Source of the DNA: Cohaesibacter gelatinilyticus
Lineage (GTDB): Bacteria > Pseudomonadota > Alphaproteobacteria > Rhizobiales > Cohaesibacteraceae
Assembly: GCF_900215605.1 (NCBI RefSeq)
Contig: NZ_OBEL01000001.1
Location: 558,001 to 622,000 of the forward strand
Direction: 5' to 3'
DNA length: 64,000 bases
Shown here: one piece after another, positions 25,737 through 34,869 of the stretch
Layout of the letters: each line of letters begins with the position of its first letter
Numbering within the stretch: position 1 is the first letter of the stretch
The notes under the pieces: model-generated
What the model saw: only the letters and a program-made list of their open reading frames with translations
What the model was told of the DNA's origin: nothing
Databases searched by the model: none
Program-made: the position numbers and the translations under genes

Positions 25737-26423
25737 TCAGGACTGAATCTGATCGCCAATGAAGACCATTCCTTGCCGAACATCCTCGGTTATGGCTGTG
25801 CGTAACGCCAAGCTATCCTTGTTTTGCAGGGCTTCGATTGCCTGTTTGTGTTGGTCAACCAGATTGGCGGTGCCATGGCGCCCGTAAACTAGACGCATGA
25901 AGGGGCCAAACTGCATCCAAAGGCTCTCGACCAAATTGGCCATAACGTGAGAGGAGGCAAAGGAATAGAGGTGAAAATGGAAGTGATAATTGCCGCGCAT
26001 ATAGCCTTCGACATCGCCATTTTCCAAGCAAACGTCGATTTCCTCATCGATGGCGATAAGTTCGGAAATCCGCGCTTCATCAGCATTTTGCATGGCCATA
26101 ATGGCAAGCTCTGGCTCCAGCAAAGAGCGTGCAAGCATAATCTCGCGGTAATTTTTTTCGCTCATTTCGGGAATTGAAACTCGGCGATTGCCATGAAGTT
26201 CCAAAGCGCCTTCTGCAATGAGGCGTCTCACCGCTTCGCGAACTGGCATGGGGCTAACGCCGAGGTCATCGGCAAGTCCGCGTAAGGTAACAGCTTTGCC
26301 GGGCAGAAATCCACCAAACAACAATTTTTCCTTCAGAGCGCGATAGATGCGCTCATGGGTGGTGTTGGGGGCGGAATCCTCGCGTAGGACCGAGGAAAAT
26401 GTGCTGGATTGGTCATGTTTCAT
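25737..26423 (-). CDS. GntR-family (FCD domain) regulator, probable polyamine catabolism regulator
   Basis: This 228-residue GntR regulator has a winged helix-turn-helix at about residues 22-85 (RIYRALKEKLL, LRGLADDLGVSPMPVREAVRRL, GALELHGNRRVSI) and a helical FCD effector domain with the metal or ligand His residues in YHFHFHLY. It sits at the centre of the polyamine block, and palindromes of one kind lie on both sides of it and at two more promoters. It therefore probably controls itself, puuA, potFGHI, the amidotransferase unit and puuB2/gabD. E. coli controls its puu genes with an unrelated regulator (PuuR). Ligand unknown; a polyamine or its gamma-glutamyl derivative is the obvious guess. 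Confidence 0.87.
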   Translation of the reverse strand: MKHDQSSTFSSVLREDSAPNTTHERIYRALKEKLLFGGFLPGKAVTLRGLADDLGVSPMPVREAVRRLIAEGALELHGNRRVSIPEMSEKNYREIMLARSLLEPELAIMAMQNADEARISELIAIDEEIDVCLENGDVEGYMRGNYHFHFHLYSFASSHVMANLVESLWMQFGPFMRLVYGRHGTANLVDQHKQAIEALQNKDSLALRTAITEDVRQGMVFIGDQIQS

Positions 26424-26493
26424 GCCTTGGTTATAGCCGTTTGGGAGGGGAGAGGAAAGACAATTTGATCGAAGGGGCTTGCGAAGCTTGAAA

Positions 26494-26510
26494 TTTTGTG
26501 ATCAAATTTT
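26494..26510. promoter_or_regulatory. Palindromic operator, copy 4 (gntR / potF divergent region)
   Basis: TTTTGTGATCAAATTTT is a less symmetric copy of the TTTTGTGATCACAAAA site. It lies in the 169-bp gap between the divergent gntR and the potF-like gene and could serve both autoregulation and transporter control. Confidence 0.65.
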
Positions 26511-26592
26511 AGAAGTGAAAAATAAAAGGATCCGAAAAAGGTCCATTCGCAATCACCGATGAAACAACACTCCGGCAAATGGGGAGAGAGAC

Positions 26593-27702
26593 ATGGATGT
26601 GAAAGCCAAAAAGCTTTGCTCCAAACTAGGCATCATTACGGCTGCACTTCTGGCGACCAGCGCAATCGCGCAGGCAGAAGATAAGGTGCTGCATGTCTAT
26701 AACTGGTCAGATTATATTGATGAGAGCGTCATCAAGGACTTTGAAGCCGAAACCGGTATCAAAGTTGTTTATGATGTTTTTGACTCCAACGAAGTGCTGG
26801 AGACCAAACTGCTGGCTGGATCTTCCGGTTATGACGTAGTGGTGCCGTCGGGCACATTCCTGATGCGCCAGATCCAGGCAGGTGTCTTCCAAAAACTGGA
26901 CAAGCCGAAGCTCTCCAATCTGAAGAATATGTGGGACGTGGTCTCCGAGCAGACTGCCAAATATGATCCAGGTAATGATCATTCCGTCAACTATCTCTGG
27001 GGTACCACTGGCCTTGGTTACAATGTAGGGGAAGCCAAGAAGCGTCTGGGTGAAATGCCGGTCAATAGCTGGGATATCATTTTCAAGCCAGAACTGGCTG
27101 CCAAGTTCAAGGATTGCGGCATCCATGTGCTGGATGCGCCGACCGAAATCATCCCGACTGCTCTCATGTATCTGGGCAAGGATCCGAACAGTCATGACAA
27201 GGCGGATTTGAAAGCGGCCCAGGAGCTGCTCGAAAAAGTTCGTCCGTATGTACAGAAATTCCATAGCTCCGAATATATCAACGCGCTAGCTAATGGTGAT
27301 ATCTGTCTGGCAGTTGGCTGGTCCGGTGATGTGTTCCAGGCTCGCGACCGTGCTGCTGAAGCCAACAACGGTGTTGAAGTGAACTATGTCATCCCGCAAG
27401 AGGGTGCTCAGATGTGGTTCGATCAAATGGCCATTCCTTCGGACGCCAAGAATGTAGAGGGCGCGCATAAATTTATTGACTTCATCATGCGCCCGGAAGT
27501 TATCGCCAAGGCATCCAACTATGTGGTCTATGCCAACGGCAACAAAGCCTCTCAGCCCTTGTTGGATAAGGAAGTTCTTGAAGATCCCGCAGTTTATCCG
27601 GATGAGGCGACAGCCAAGAAGCTGTTTGTTCACATGCCATATCCGCCTAAAACCCAGCGTCTCGTGACGCGCGCTTGGACTGCAGTCAAGTCCGGTCAAT
27701 AA
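26593..27702 (+). CDS. potF: Putrescine/spermidine ABC transporter substrate-binding protein (PotF/SpuD-like)
   Basis: This 369-residue periplasmic binding protein has a signal peptide of about 28 residues ending Ala-Gln-Ala. The mature start VLHVYNWSDYIDESVIKDFEAETGI is characteristic in style for PotD/PotF proteins; the WSDY motif and the DVVVPSG segment carry polyamine-contact residues, and DQMAIPSDA follows. GGGGAGAG precedes the ATG. It is the first gene of an importer operon (26593-30744) behind an operator at 26494. A stable hairpin follows it before the ATPase gene, as is common where the binding protein is made in excess. Confidence 0.93.
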   Translation: MDVKAKKLCSKLGIITAALLATSAIAQAEDKVLHVYNWSDYIDESVIKDFEAETGIKVVYDVFDSNEVLETKLLAGSSGYDVVVPSGTFLMRQIQAGVFQKLDKPKLSNLKNMWDVVSEQTAKYDPGNDHSVNYLWGTTGLGYNVGEAKKRLGEMPVNSWDIIFKPELAAKFKDCGIHVLDAPTEIIPTALMYLGKDPNSHDKADLKAAQELLEKVRPYVQKFHSSEYINALANGDICLAVGWSGDVFQARDRAAEANNGVEVNYVIPQEGAQMWFDQMAIPSDAKNVEGAHKFIDFIMRPEVIAKASNYVVYANGNKASQPLLDKEVLEDPAVYPDEATAKKLFVHMPYPPKTQRLVTRAWTAVKSGQ

Positions 27703-27723
27703 GCGCAACAATGAGCAAGATAA

Positions 27724-27750
27724 GTCGAGATACCAAGCTGGTGTCTCGAC
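27724..27750 (+). promoter_or_regulatory. Intercistronic hairpin between potF and potG
   Basis: GTCGAGATACC pairs with GGTGTCTCGAC around a 5-nt loop, 11 bp with one G-U. There is no U-run directly after it. Such hairpins often protect the upstream binding-protein message or allow partial read-through to the membrane genes. Confidence 0.7.
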
Positions 27751-27802
27751 TGCTCTTGTATATGGGTTTTATGGTTTTTATTCAGCGAACAGCGAGAGCA
27801 TC

Positions 27803-28969
27803 ATGAGCAATAACGGAGCAGCTGTGCCTGCCTGCGACTTTGCCCCTTGGGACAAGCCGAACGAGACACCATTGGTGAAATTTGAAAATGTCACCAAAAA
27901 ATACGGCTCCTTTACCGCCATCGACGATCTGACATTGAATATCTATGAGCGGGAATTCTTCGCCCTGCTGGGACCATCTGGCTGTGGTAAGACGACCATG
28001 ATGCGTATGCTGGCTGGATTTGAAACGCCGACAGAAGGCTCGATCACCTTGGGTGGTGAACCTCTGAGTGCTTCTGCTCCCCATGAGCGACCTGTCAATA
28101 TGATGTTCCAGTCCTATGCGCTCTTTCCGCATATGTCTGTTGAGCAAAATATCGCCTTCGGCCTCAAGCAGGAAAGGCGACCCAAGGCTGAAATCAAGGA
28201 CCGTGTCGAGGAAATGCTTTCCCTCGTCCAATTGGAACAGTTCGCCAAAAGAAAACCACACCAGCTTTCCGGTGGTCAGCGTCAGCGCGTTGCCCTCGCC
28301 AGATCGCTTGCGAAACGCCCCAAGCTCTTGTTGCTGGATGAACCATTGGGGGCACTGGATCGCAAATTGCGTGAGCAGACCCAGTTCGAGCTGATGGATA
28401 TTCAGGAAAAACTCGGCATGACTTTCGTGATCGTGACCCACGATCAGGAAGAGGCCATGACCGTGGCCAGCCGTATCGCGGTGATGGATCACGGTAAAAT
28501 CATTCAGGTGGCAACACCTTCTGATATTTATGAGCATCCCAATAGTCGTTACTGCGCCAGTTTCCTTGGTGACATCAATATCATCGAAGGCCGTACGTCT
28601 GGTGGCTGTGATAGCGAAAATGATGTCACCTTGCTCAGCTGGGCGGAAGGTCAGAAAGATATCCGTATTCGTTTGCGCAATGACGATCCGCATCCACCAA
28701 AAGACAGCCAAGCCTGGCTTGCCATTCGCCCTGAGAAAATCCGTATCTCCAAGGATGAGCCGCTTGACGCCCATAATTATGTGAAGGGTAAGGTGCTCGA
28801 TATAGCCTATACCGGGACCTTCTCCACCTATCACGTGAAGTTGGGCAACGGACAGGTTATCAAAAGTCAGGAAGCCAACGTTCAGCATCTCTCCAAGCGA
28901 CCGATTACCTGGGACGATGAGGTCTTCATTCACTGGCGCGCCGGTTCTGGCGTTTTGCTGGAGAGGTAG
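27803..28969 (+). CDS. potG: Polyamine ABC transporter ATP-binding protein (PotG-like)
   Basis: This 388-residue ATPase powers polyamine import. It has Walker A GPSGCGKTT near residue 57, the Q-loop, the ABC signature [16 protein letters not shown], Walker B LLLDEPLGALD and the switch His in VTHDQEEAM, followed by a TOBE regulatory domain (LAIRPEKIRI) in the last 120 residues. It lies 7 bp before potH in the importer operon. Confidence 0.94.
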   Translation: MSNNGAAVPACDFAPWDKPNETPLVKFENVTKKYGSFTAIDDLTLNIYEREFFALLGPSGCGKTTMMRMLAGFETPTEGSITLGGEPLSASAPHERPVNMMFQSYALFPHMSVEQNIAFGLKQERRPKAEIKDRVEEMLSLVQLEQFAKRKPHQLSGGQRQRVALARSLAKRPKLLLLDEPLGALDRKLREQTQFELMDIQEKLGMTFVIVTHDQEEAMTVASRIAVMDHGKIIQVATPSDIYEHPNSRYCASFLGDINIIEGRTSGGCDSENDVTLLSWAEGQKDIRIRLRNDDPHPPKDSQAWLAIRPEKIRISKDEPLDAHNYVKGKVLDIAYTGTFSTYHVKLGNGQVIKSQEANVQHLSKRPITWDDEVFIHWRAGSGVLLER

Positions 28970-28975
28970 GACACT

Positions 28976-29929
28976 ATGCCGAATTCTGTCTCTGATAATG
29001 ATAGAGGGCCATCATTTACAATGATGCTCAGCGGGAAATGGGGCAAGCGTCTGCTAATCGCCATTCCCTATATCTGGCTTCTGGTTTTCTTCCTTGCGCC
29101 GTTCTTTATTGTCGCGAAGATCTCGCTGTCTGACATCGCAATTGCGAAGCCACCTTATATTCCGACATGGGATCCTGCTGCAGGGTGGGAAGGTCTGAAA
29201 GCCATGTTCGCGGCTTTCGATCTTGAAAATTATATCTGGCTGACTGAGGATGACCTTTATTGGAAATCTTATCTCTCCAGCCTCAAAGTCGCGATCATCT
29301 CAACGCTTTTGACACTGCTGATCGGATATCCAATTGCTTATGCGATTGCCCGAGCTCCAGATGAATGGCGTCCGACATTCCTGATGCTGGTCATTTTGCC
29401 CTTCTGGACATCTTTCCTGATCCGCGTCTATGCATGGATTGGAATCCTGAAGAAAGAAGGTTTGCTGAACCTTCTGCTGATGTCGACCGGCATCACCGAT
29501 GAACCTCTGATCATCCTCAATACCGATTTGGCAGTCTATATAGGCATTGTTTATTCTTATCTGCCCTTTATGGTGCTGCCACTTTACGCAGCTCTTGAAA
29601 AAATGGATGGTTCCCTGCTGGAAGCAGCCCAAGATCTGGGTTGCCCACCAATCAAAAGCTTCTGGGCCATCACCATTCCGTTGTCGATGCCAGGTATCAT
29701 AGCGGGATGTTTTCTGGTCTTCATTCCGGCAGTGGGTGAGTTTGTCATCCCGGATCTGCTCGGTGGTTCCAATACGCTGATGATTGGCAAAACGCTCTGG
29801 GTGGAATTCTTCTCCAACCGTGATTGGCCAGTATCATCTGCCGTAGCTGTCATTTTATTACTGCTGCTGATCATCCCAATTGTCATGTTCCAGAAGATGC
29901 AGGAACGAAATGCGGAGGCTGAACGATGA
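28976..29929 (+). CDS. potH: Polyamine ABC transporter permease (PotH-like)
   Basis: This 317-residue inner-membrane permease has about six membrane helices. A first helix sits near residue 25 (LLIAIPYIWLLVFFLAPFF), and the EAA-type cytoplasmic loop (LEAAQDLGCPPIKSFWAITIPLSMPGI) contacts the ATPase. Its stop overlaps the potI start by 4 bp (ATGA), so the two permeases are made together. Confidence 0.94.
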   Translation: MPNSVSDNDRGPSFTMMLSGKWGKRLLIAIPYIWLLVFFLAPFFIVAKISLSDIAIAKPPYIPTWDPAAGWEGLKAMFAAFDLENYIWLTEDDLYWKSYLSSLKVAIISTLLTLLIGYPIAYAIARAPDEWRPTFLMLVILPFWTSFLIRVYAWIGILKKEGLLNLLLMSTGITDEPLIILNTDLAVYIGIVYSYLPFMVLPLYAALEKMDGSLLEAAQDLGCPPIKSFWAITIPLSMPGIIAGCFLVFIPAVGEFVIPDLLGGSNTLMIGKTLWVEFFSNRDWPVSSAVAVILLLLLIIPIVMFQKMQERNAEAER

Positions 29930-30744
29930 AACGCTTCTCGCTGTTCAATGCAACCTCGCTCACGCTTGGATTTGTGTTCCTCTATCTGCCAATCCTGTTG
30001 CTCATTATCTTCTCATTTAATGAGAGCAGACTGGTTACTGTCTGGGGTGGTTTCTCGACCAAATGGTATTCGGCAGTCTTTCAGAATGAAGGCTTTATGG
30101 ATGCTGCTTGGGTGACTGCTCGCGTGGCTTTCCTCTCGGCATCCATTGCAACCGTCCTCGGCACAATGGGCGCGCTCATTCTGGTGAGGGCAGGGCGCTT
30201 TCATGGCAGAACTCTGTTCTCAGGCATGATCTATGCACCTTTGGTGATGCCCGAAGTGATCACCGGTCTATCCCTTTTGTTGCTTTTCGTCTCCATGGGG
30301 CTGGATCGCGGATTTTGGACGATCATCATCGCTCATGTTACCTTTTCCATGTGTTATGCGGCGGTGGTTGTGTCGTCCCGTCTGGTTACCTTTGATCAGT
30401 CTTTGGAAGAAGCTGCTCTGGATCTTGGGTGTACGCGTCTTTCTGCCTTCTTTCAGGTAACGCTGCCCATCATTCTGCCAGCGGTTCTGTCCGCCTGGCT
30501 CTTGAGCTTCACCTTGTCATTGGACGATCTGGTGATTGCTTCCTTTGCTTCCGGACCAGGTGCCACTACCTTGCCCATGAAGATTTACTCGCAGGTGCGT
30601 CTGGGTGTGACCCCTGAAATCAATGCCCTATCCACCATCCTTGTCATCCTCGTCTCAACAGGCGTGATCATTGCCTCTCTCGTGACCAAAAATCAGGAAG
30701 TCAGACGGAAACGAGAGGAACAGGCAGCGATTGCCGAAGCCTAA
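29926..30744 (+). CDS. potI: Polyamine ABC transporter permease (PotI-like)
   Basis: This is the second permease, 272 residues, with six predicted helices and an EAA loop (LEEAALDLGCTRLSAFFQVTLPIILPAV). SFTLSLDDLVIASF is typical of PotC/PotI proteins. It completes a binding protein-ATPase-permease-permease importer. The agmatinase-family gene starts 29 bp after its stop, consistent with one operon that imports amines and starts their breakdown. Confidence 0.94.
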   Translation: MKRFSLFNATSLTLGFVFLYLPILLLIIFSFNESRLVTVWGGFSTKWYSAVFQNEGFMDAAWVTARVAFLSASIATVLGTMGALILVRAGRFHGRTLFSGMIYAPLVMPEVITGLSLLLLFVSMGLDRGFWTIIIAHVTFSMCYAAVVVSSRLVTFDQSLEEAALDLGCTRLSAFFQVTLPIILPAVLSAWLLSFTLSLDDLVIASFASGPGATTLPMKIYSQVRLGVTPEINALSTILVILVSTGVIIASLVTKNQEVRRKREEQAAIAEA

Positions 30745-30773
30745 AGCGAAAAACCGTGAAAGCGGACAATCCA

Positions 30774-31799
30774 ATGATTGAGACACAAAGTGAAATTGCC
30801 GGAAACACAAACGAAGACCCGATCATCCATGATGAATATGGCGAGGCAGACCTCGCCATAACCCGGCGTTCGCCCTATGGCACGCTGGCCGAGGCGACCT
30901 ATGCAGGCATTTTGTCCTTCATGCGGCGTCAATATAGCAAGGACTTGGACGGAGCGGATGTCGCCGTCTTTGGTGTGCCCTTCGATATCTCGGTTTCCAA
31001 TCGCCCCGGCTGCCGTTTTGGCCCGCGGGCCATTCGGCAGGCCTCAAGCATGTTGGCTTGGGATCGCGCCTGGGGGTGGGAGTTCGATCCTTTTGAGCGC
31101 CTCGCCGTGGTGGATTACGGCGACTTGCAGTTCGATCCGGGCTATCCGCGTCAGATTGCCGATCGTTTGCAAGAGCAGATCAAGGAGATGGTGGATCGTG
31201 AGGTGGCAACCCTGATGCTTGGTGGCGACCATTTTTGTACCTATCCTGCGATCAAAGCTCATGCGGAGAAGCATGGCCCCATGGCGCTCATACAGTTCGA
31301 TGCCCATTCCGACACTTGGCGGGACAACGGCAAGCGACTGGACCACGGCACCATGTTCTATCACGCGGCGCAGGAAGGTGTGATCCTACCGGAAAAATCC
31401 GCGCAGATCGGTATCCGAACCAACAATCCGGAAAGCCATGGCTTCAATATTTTCAGCGCCGATTGGGTGCGTGAGAATGGCGTGGAAGCAACAATCAAAG
31501 CAGTTCGTGAAGCGGTTGGCGATCACCCTGCCTATGTCACCTTCGATATCGATGGACTGGACCCGGCCTTTGCTCCAGGTACCGGAACTCCGGTGGTTGG
31601 TGGTATGCATACCGGCGATGTCCGCGCCATCATCCGTGGATTGCAGGGGTTGAACATCAAGGCAATGGATGTCGTTGAGGTTTCGCCCGCCTATGACGTG
31701 GGAGAAGTAACAGCTCTTGCAGCTGCCACATTGGCGTTGGATCTGATCTGCCTTTATGCATCGCAGTTTCCAGACCGAAAAGCCAAAGCCATGCTGTAA
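30774..31799 (+). CDS. Ureohydrolase, agmatinase family (SpeB-like; guanidinobutyrase possible)
   Basis: This arginase-fold Mn enzyme (341 residues) cleaves urea from a guanidino compound. The metal ligands are visible in GGDHF, FDAHSDT and TFDIDGLDPAFAPGTGTP. The family includes agmatinase (agmatine to putrescine), guanidinobutyrase and guanidinopropionase, which cannot be separated by eye; the polyamine operon favours agmatine or a related amine. The start is uncertain: ATG 30774 is used, while a GTG at 30756 would add six residues and neither has a strong ribosome-binding site. Confidence 0.86.
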   Translation: MIETQSEIAGNTNEDPIIHDEYGEADLAITRRSPYGTLAEATYAGILSFMRRQYSKDLDGADVAVFGVPFDISVSNRPGCRFGPRAIRQASSMLAWDRAWGWEFDPFERLAVVDYGDLQFDPGYPRQIADRLQEQIKEMVDREVATLMLGGDHFCTYPAIKAHAEKHGPMALIQFDAHSDTWRDNGKRLDHGTMFYHAAQEGVILPEKSAQIGIRTNNPESHGFNIFSADWVRENGVEATIKAVREAVGDHPAYVTFDIDGLDPAFAPGTGTPVVGGMHTGDVRAIIRGLQGLNIKAMDVVEVSPAYDVGEVTALAAATLALDLICLYASQFPDRKAKAML

Positions 31800-31867
31800 A
31801 ATGAAGTATGGATGACAGAAAACAACACCCCCGATAAGTAAAAAAGTAAGCGAACAAAGAGGATATT

Positions 31868-33268
31868 ATGCTCGCCACCAATCAAGAGCCCAGTCAGGCT
31901 GATCTGTTTCGTTCTGAAGCTGAAGCCTTTCTGGCAGCAAACCCGGACATTGTGAAAGTCGAATTGCTGTTACCGCGATTCTGCGGTCCACTGATGGGTA
32001 AATGGCTACCAGCAGATTCCTTGAAGAAACTTGCAGATGGCGGCGTGCGTATGCCGTTGTCAACTGCTGCGCTGGATATCTGGGGGGATGATGTCCCTGC
32101 CGTCGGTATCGCTTTGGAAAAAGGTGACCCTGATGGGATTTGCATTCCTGTTCCTGGGAGCCTGAAGCGAGTGCCATGGGCAAGTGAGCCAACGGCACAG
32201 GTGTTGGTCACCATGGCCGAGATTGATAGCGGTGAGACTTGTGGTTTCGACACCAGAGGCGTGCTCTCCCGCATGGTAGATCGTTTTGCTGAGCTAAAAC
32301 TCACTCCGGTTGTCGCAACAGAGCTGGAATTCTATCTGATTGATCGCAACACCACAGCGGCTGGGCATCCGCAGGGACCAGTCATTCCAGGTCAGACAGA
32401 TCGGCTGAGCGATAGCCAAGTCTATAATATGGATGTAATTGCCAGTTTTGAACCGGTACTGGCCGAGATCTACGCGGCCTGTAAGGAGCAGGGCATACCG
32501 GCAGAAACAACCATTTCAGAATTCGGTCCCGGACAGTTCGAGATGAACCTGCTGCATGTGCCGTCTGCGTTGGAGGCTGCCGATCATTGCATGCTTTTCA
32601 AGCGTGTGGTGCGTCACGTTTCCCGAAAACATGGTTTTGACGCCACTTTCATGGCCAAACCCTATGCCCAGACCACAGGCAATGGCTTCCATGTTCATAT
32701 GAGCGTGCTGGATGAGAAGGGCGACAATATCTTTGATGGAGGTGAAGCCGGCCGTGCCAATGAAACCTTGCAACATGCTGTCAGCGGAATGCTGGATACC
32801 ATGCGTGATATGCAGGTGCTGTTTGCGCCTCATGCAAACAGCTATCGTCGCTTCCAGCCAGAGAGTTACGCGCCGACCACACCATGCTGGGGCTATGATC
32901 ACCGTGCTGTTGCCATTCGCGTACCGTCCAGTTCCGGCCCAGCCGCTCGTTTTGAACACCGCGTCGCTGGTGCAGATGCCAATCCATATCTGGTTATCGC
33001 GGCGCTGCTCGCTGGTGTCATGCAAGGGTTTGAGAGCCAATCCAATCCAGGTGAGCATATCGAGACACTGGAACAAGTTGATGCCAAAGAGCCATTGAGC
33101 CCGATTTGGCAGGAAGCCATCAAACGCTTTGGAGGGTCAAAACTGGCAGAAGAGATGTTCGGCCATGACTTCCACAATTGCTACACCAAGTCACGCGAAG
33201 CCGAAGAAGCGATTGTTTCTGCGACAATTACAGACTTTGAATACCGTTCCTATCTTCGAACCGTTTAA
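31868..33268 (+). CDS. Glutamine synthetase-like gamma-glutamylamine ligase (copy 2)
   Basis: This 466-residue glutamine synthetase-type ligase is a clear paralogue of the gene at 24198 but quite divergent. It has ATELEFYL, EFGPGQFEMNL, GNGFHVHMSVL, and the arginine-bearing SSSGPAARFEHRVAGADANPYL region. AAAGAGGA precedes the ATG. It follows the agmatinase-family gene and converges on a second PuuB-like oxidase, so it likely glutamylates a different amine from copy 1. Pseudomonas carries several such ligases with different polyamine preferences. Confidence 0.87.
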   Translation: MLATNQEPSQADLFRSEAEAFLAANPDIVKVELLLPRFCGPLMGKWLPADSLKKLADGGVRMPLSTAALDIWGDDVPAVGIALEKGDPDGICIPVPGSLKRVPWASEPTAQVLVTMAEIDSGETCGFDTRGVLSRMVDRFAELKLTPVVATELEFYLIDRNTTAAGHPQGPVIPGQTDRLSDSQVYNMDVIASFEPVLAEIYAACKEQGIPAETTISEFGPGQFEMNLLHVPSALEAADHCMLFKRVVRHVSRKHGFDATFMAKPYAQTTGNGFHVHMSVLDEKGDNIFDGGEAGRANETLQHAVSGMLDTMRDMQVLFAPHANSYRRFQPESYAPTTPCWGYDHRAVAIRVPSSSGPAARFEHRVAGADANPYLVIAALLAGVMQGFESQSNPGEHIETLEQVDAKEPLSPIWQEAIKRFGGSKLAEEMFGHDFHNCYTKSREAEEAIVSATITDFEYRSYLRTV

Positions 33269-33287
33269 GCGCGATTGATATGCTGGA

Positions 33288-34649
33288 TCAGGAAATCTGA
33301 TCCAGCAATCCCATCCCCAAAACGCCTGCTTTCAGATAGTTTTTGCGCAATGAAGGCAAGGGGAAGGCCTTGAGTGGTTGGCGAAAAGCGGCGGGCAAAG
33401 CATCATGCCGCATCTTGGAGGCCAGAATGTCAGCTGCCTGGGCTCCGGCCCAACTGCCCATGGCAAGACCATTGCCATGATAGCCAAGAGCGGCCCAGAC
33501 ATTGGGAGAGCCTTCGATGGGACCAATATAGGGAAGGCCGGAATAGGTCATGCAGACAAGGCCAGACCAGAAATAATCATGTTCGACACCCGCCCAAGTA
33601 GGAAACATACGATTGAAATGCTTGCGTACTTCATTCTCGAACCGTTTTAATCCACTTTCGGATGCATCCCAACTGCCACGCATCCCAAAAAGAAAACGTC
33701 CATCCGGCATCAGGCGAAAATAGTGCAGCAAATTACGGCTGTCGTAAGCCATCTGACCCGACCACCATCCTTGCGTTGTTTGCTCATCTTTTGTGAGTGG
33801 TCGCGTCACAATGATATTGGACATGACAGGCATAGTTCGCCCCGCCATGCTCAAGGGTGCTCGTTCGGAAGCATAGCCATTGGTGGCAATCAAAACCCGC
33901 TTTGCCAGCACGGTCCCATTGGTGCAATGGACACGAACGCGACCGGTTGGTTCGTGAGATAAGGCCACCACATCACTCTGTCCGCAGAGCCTCGCCCCAA
34001 CTTCATGACAAGCTGTTGCGAGACCGGAAGTATATTTCATGGGATGTATGGCAAAACCAGCTTTGATATGCAGACCGCCGAAACCGCCTGCCAAATGTTC
34101 GCCACGTTCCTTGAGCTCGGAAGCCGAGCGATAGTGGGCTTCAATATCGAGTTTTTGCGATAGAAGTGGAGCTTCTTCTTGCAAACTGGTCGCTTGCTTT
34201 GCGCTATGGGCGATCACCAGCTCACCATCACTATGCCGGTCCACATCCAGATCAAGCTGATCAATGATTTTGGCAACATGATCGATGGACTGCAATTGTG
34301 CCATCTCAAATCGATGGGCTTCATCAACCCCGAGCCTACGCGCAATGGCAAGCTCTGACAGGCGACTACCTCCCATGCAGCAAAATCCGCCATTACGCCC
34401 CGATGCTCCCCATCCTGGATAACTGCTATCGAGCAAAATGACAGATTGGTTGTGGTCCTTGGCAAGGCGCAAGGCCGCATTCAGGCCGGTAACGCCACCG
34501 CCAATCACTGCAATATCGCTGATTTTATCGCCTTCCAGCGGATTATAGAGAAATTGCGGAACCGCACAGCTATCTCGCCACCAGCTCATGGGTTCGGCTT
34601 CGATATCATAGGCATGGGCATCATAAAGGCGGTTATGTAGCTCTGCCAT
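33288..34649 (-). CDS. FAD-dependent gamma-glutamylamine oxidase, PuuB-like (copy 2)
   Basis: This 453-residue DAO-type flavoprotein has IGGGVTGLNAAL (dinucleotide binding), SYPGWGASGRNGGFC and ALGYHGNGLAMGSWAG near the C-terminus. I chose ATG 34649 because AAGGAG lies 6 nt upstream; the open frame extends to 34811 without support. It is divergent from gabD, with an operator palindrome (34784) in the 220-bp gap, and convergent with the ligase at 31868. With that ligase it forms a second PuuA/PuuB pair. Confidence 0.87.
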   Translation of the reverse strand: MAELHNRLYDAHAYDIEAEPMSWWRDSCAVPQFLYNPLEGDKISDIAVIGGGVTGLNAALRLAKDHNQSVILLDSSYPGWGASGRNGGFCCMGGSRLSELAIARRLGVDEAHRFEMAQLQSIDHVAKIIDQLDLDVDRHSDGELVIAHSAKQATSLQEEAPLLSQKLDIEAHYRSASELKERGEHLAGGFGGLHIKAGFAIHPMKYTSGLATACHEVGARLCGQSDVVALSHEPTGRVRVHCTNGTVLAKRVLIATNGYASERAPLSMAGRTMPVMSNIIVTRPLTKDEQTTQGWWSGQMAYDSRNLLHYFRLMPDGRFLFGMRGSWDASESGLKRFENEVRKHFNRMFPTWAGVEHDYFWSGLVCMTYSGLPYIGPIEGSPNVWAALGYHGNGLAMGSWAGAQAADILASKMRHDALPAAFRQPLKAFPLPSLRKNYLKAGVLGMGLLDQIS

Positions 34650-34783
34650 ATGGAACTCCTTGATAAGGCGATTCAGGCGTGGGTATTGGGTCTTGAAAGC
34701 TTGACCTGTTCTGCTGTGTAGTTTTGGATGCATACCAAGTTCAAGAAATATGGCTTGATACGCTAAAAATACGCACCAGTAAT

Positions 34784-34797
34784 TTGTGATCACAAAA
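34784..34797. promoter_or_regulatory. Palindromic operator, copy 5 (puuB2 / gabD divergent region)
   Basis: TTTGTGATCACAAA is perfectly symmetric and lies 73 bp before gabD and 135 bp before the divergent oxidase gene. It can control both units. It matches the site at 16900 over all 14 bases. Confidence 0.75.
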
Positions 34798-34869
34798 TTA
34801 CAAGCTGTCAAGCCAAAGACTTAAATCCGATTTGGGCAATTGCACCACTCGCTATAAATGGAGTCCGTC

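Noticed and set aside
27782-28933. Long open frame (383 codons) antisense to potG
   Set aside because: It lies wholly opposite a textbook ABC ATPase gene, has no recognised domain and is a by-product of codon bias.
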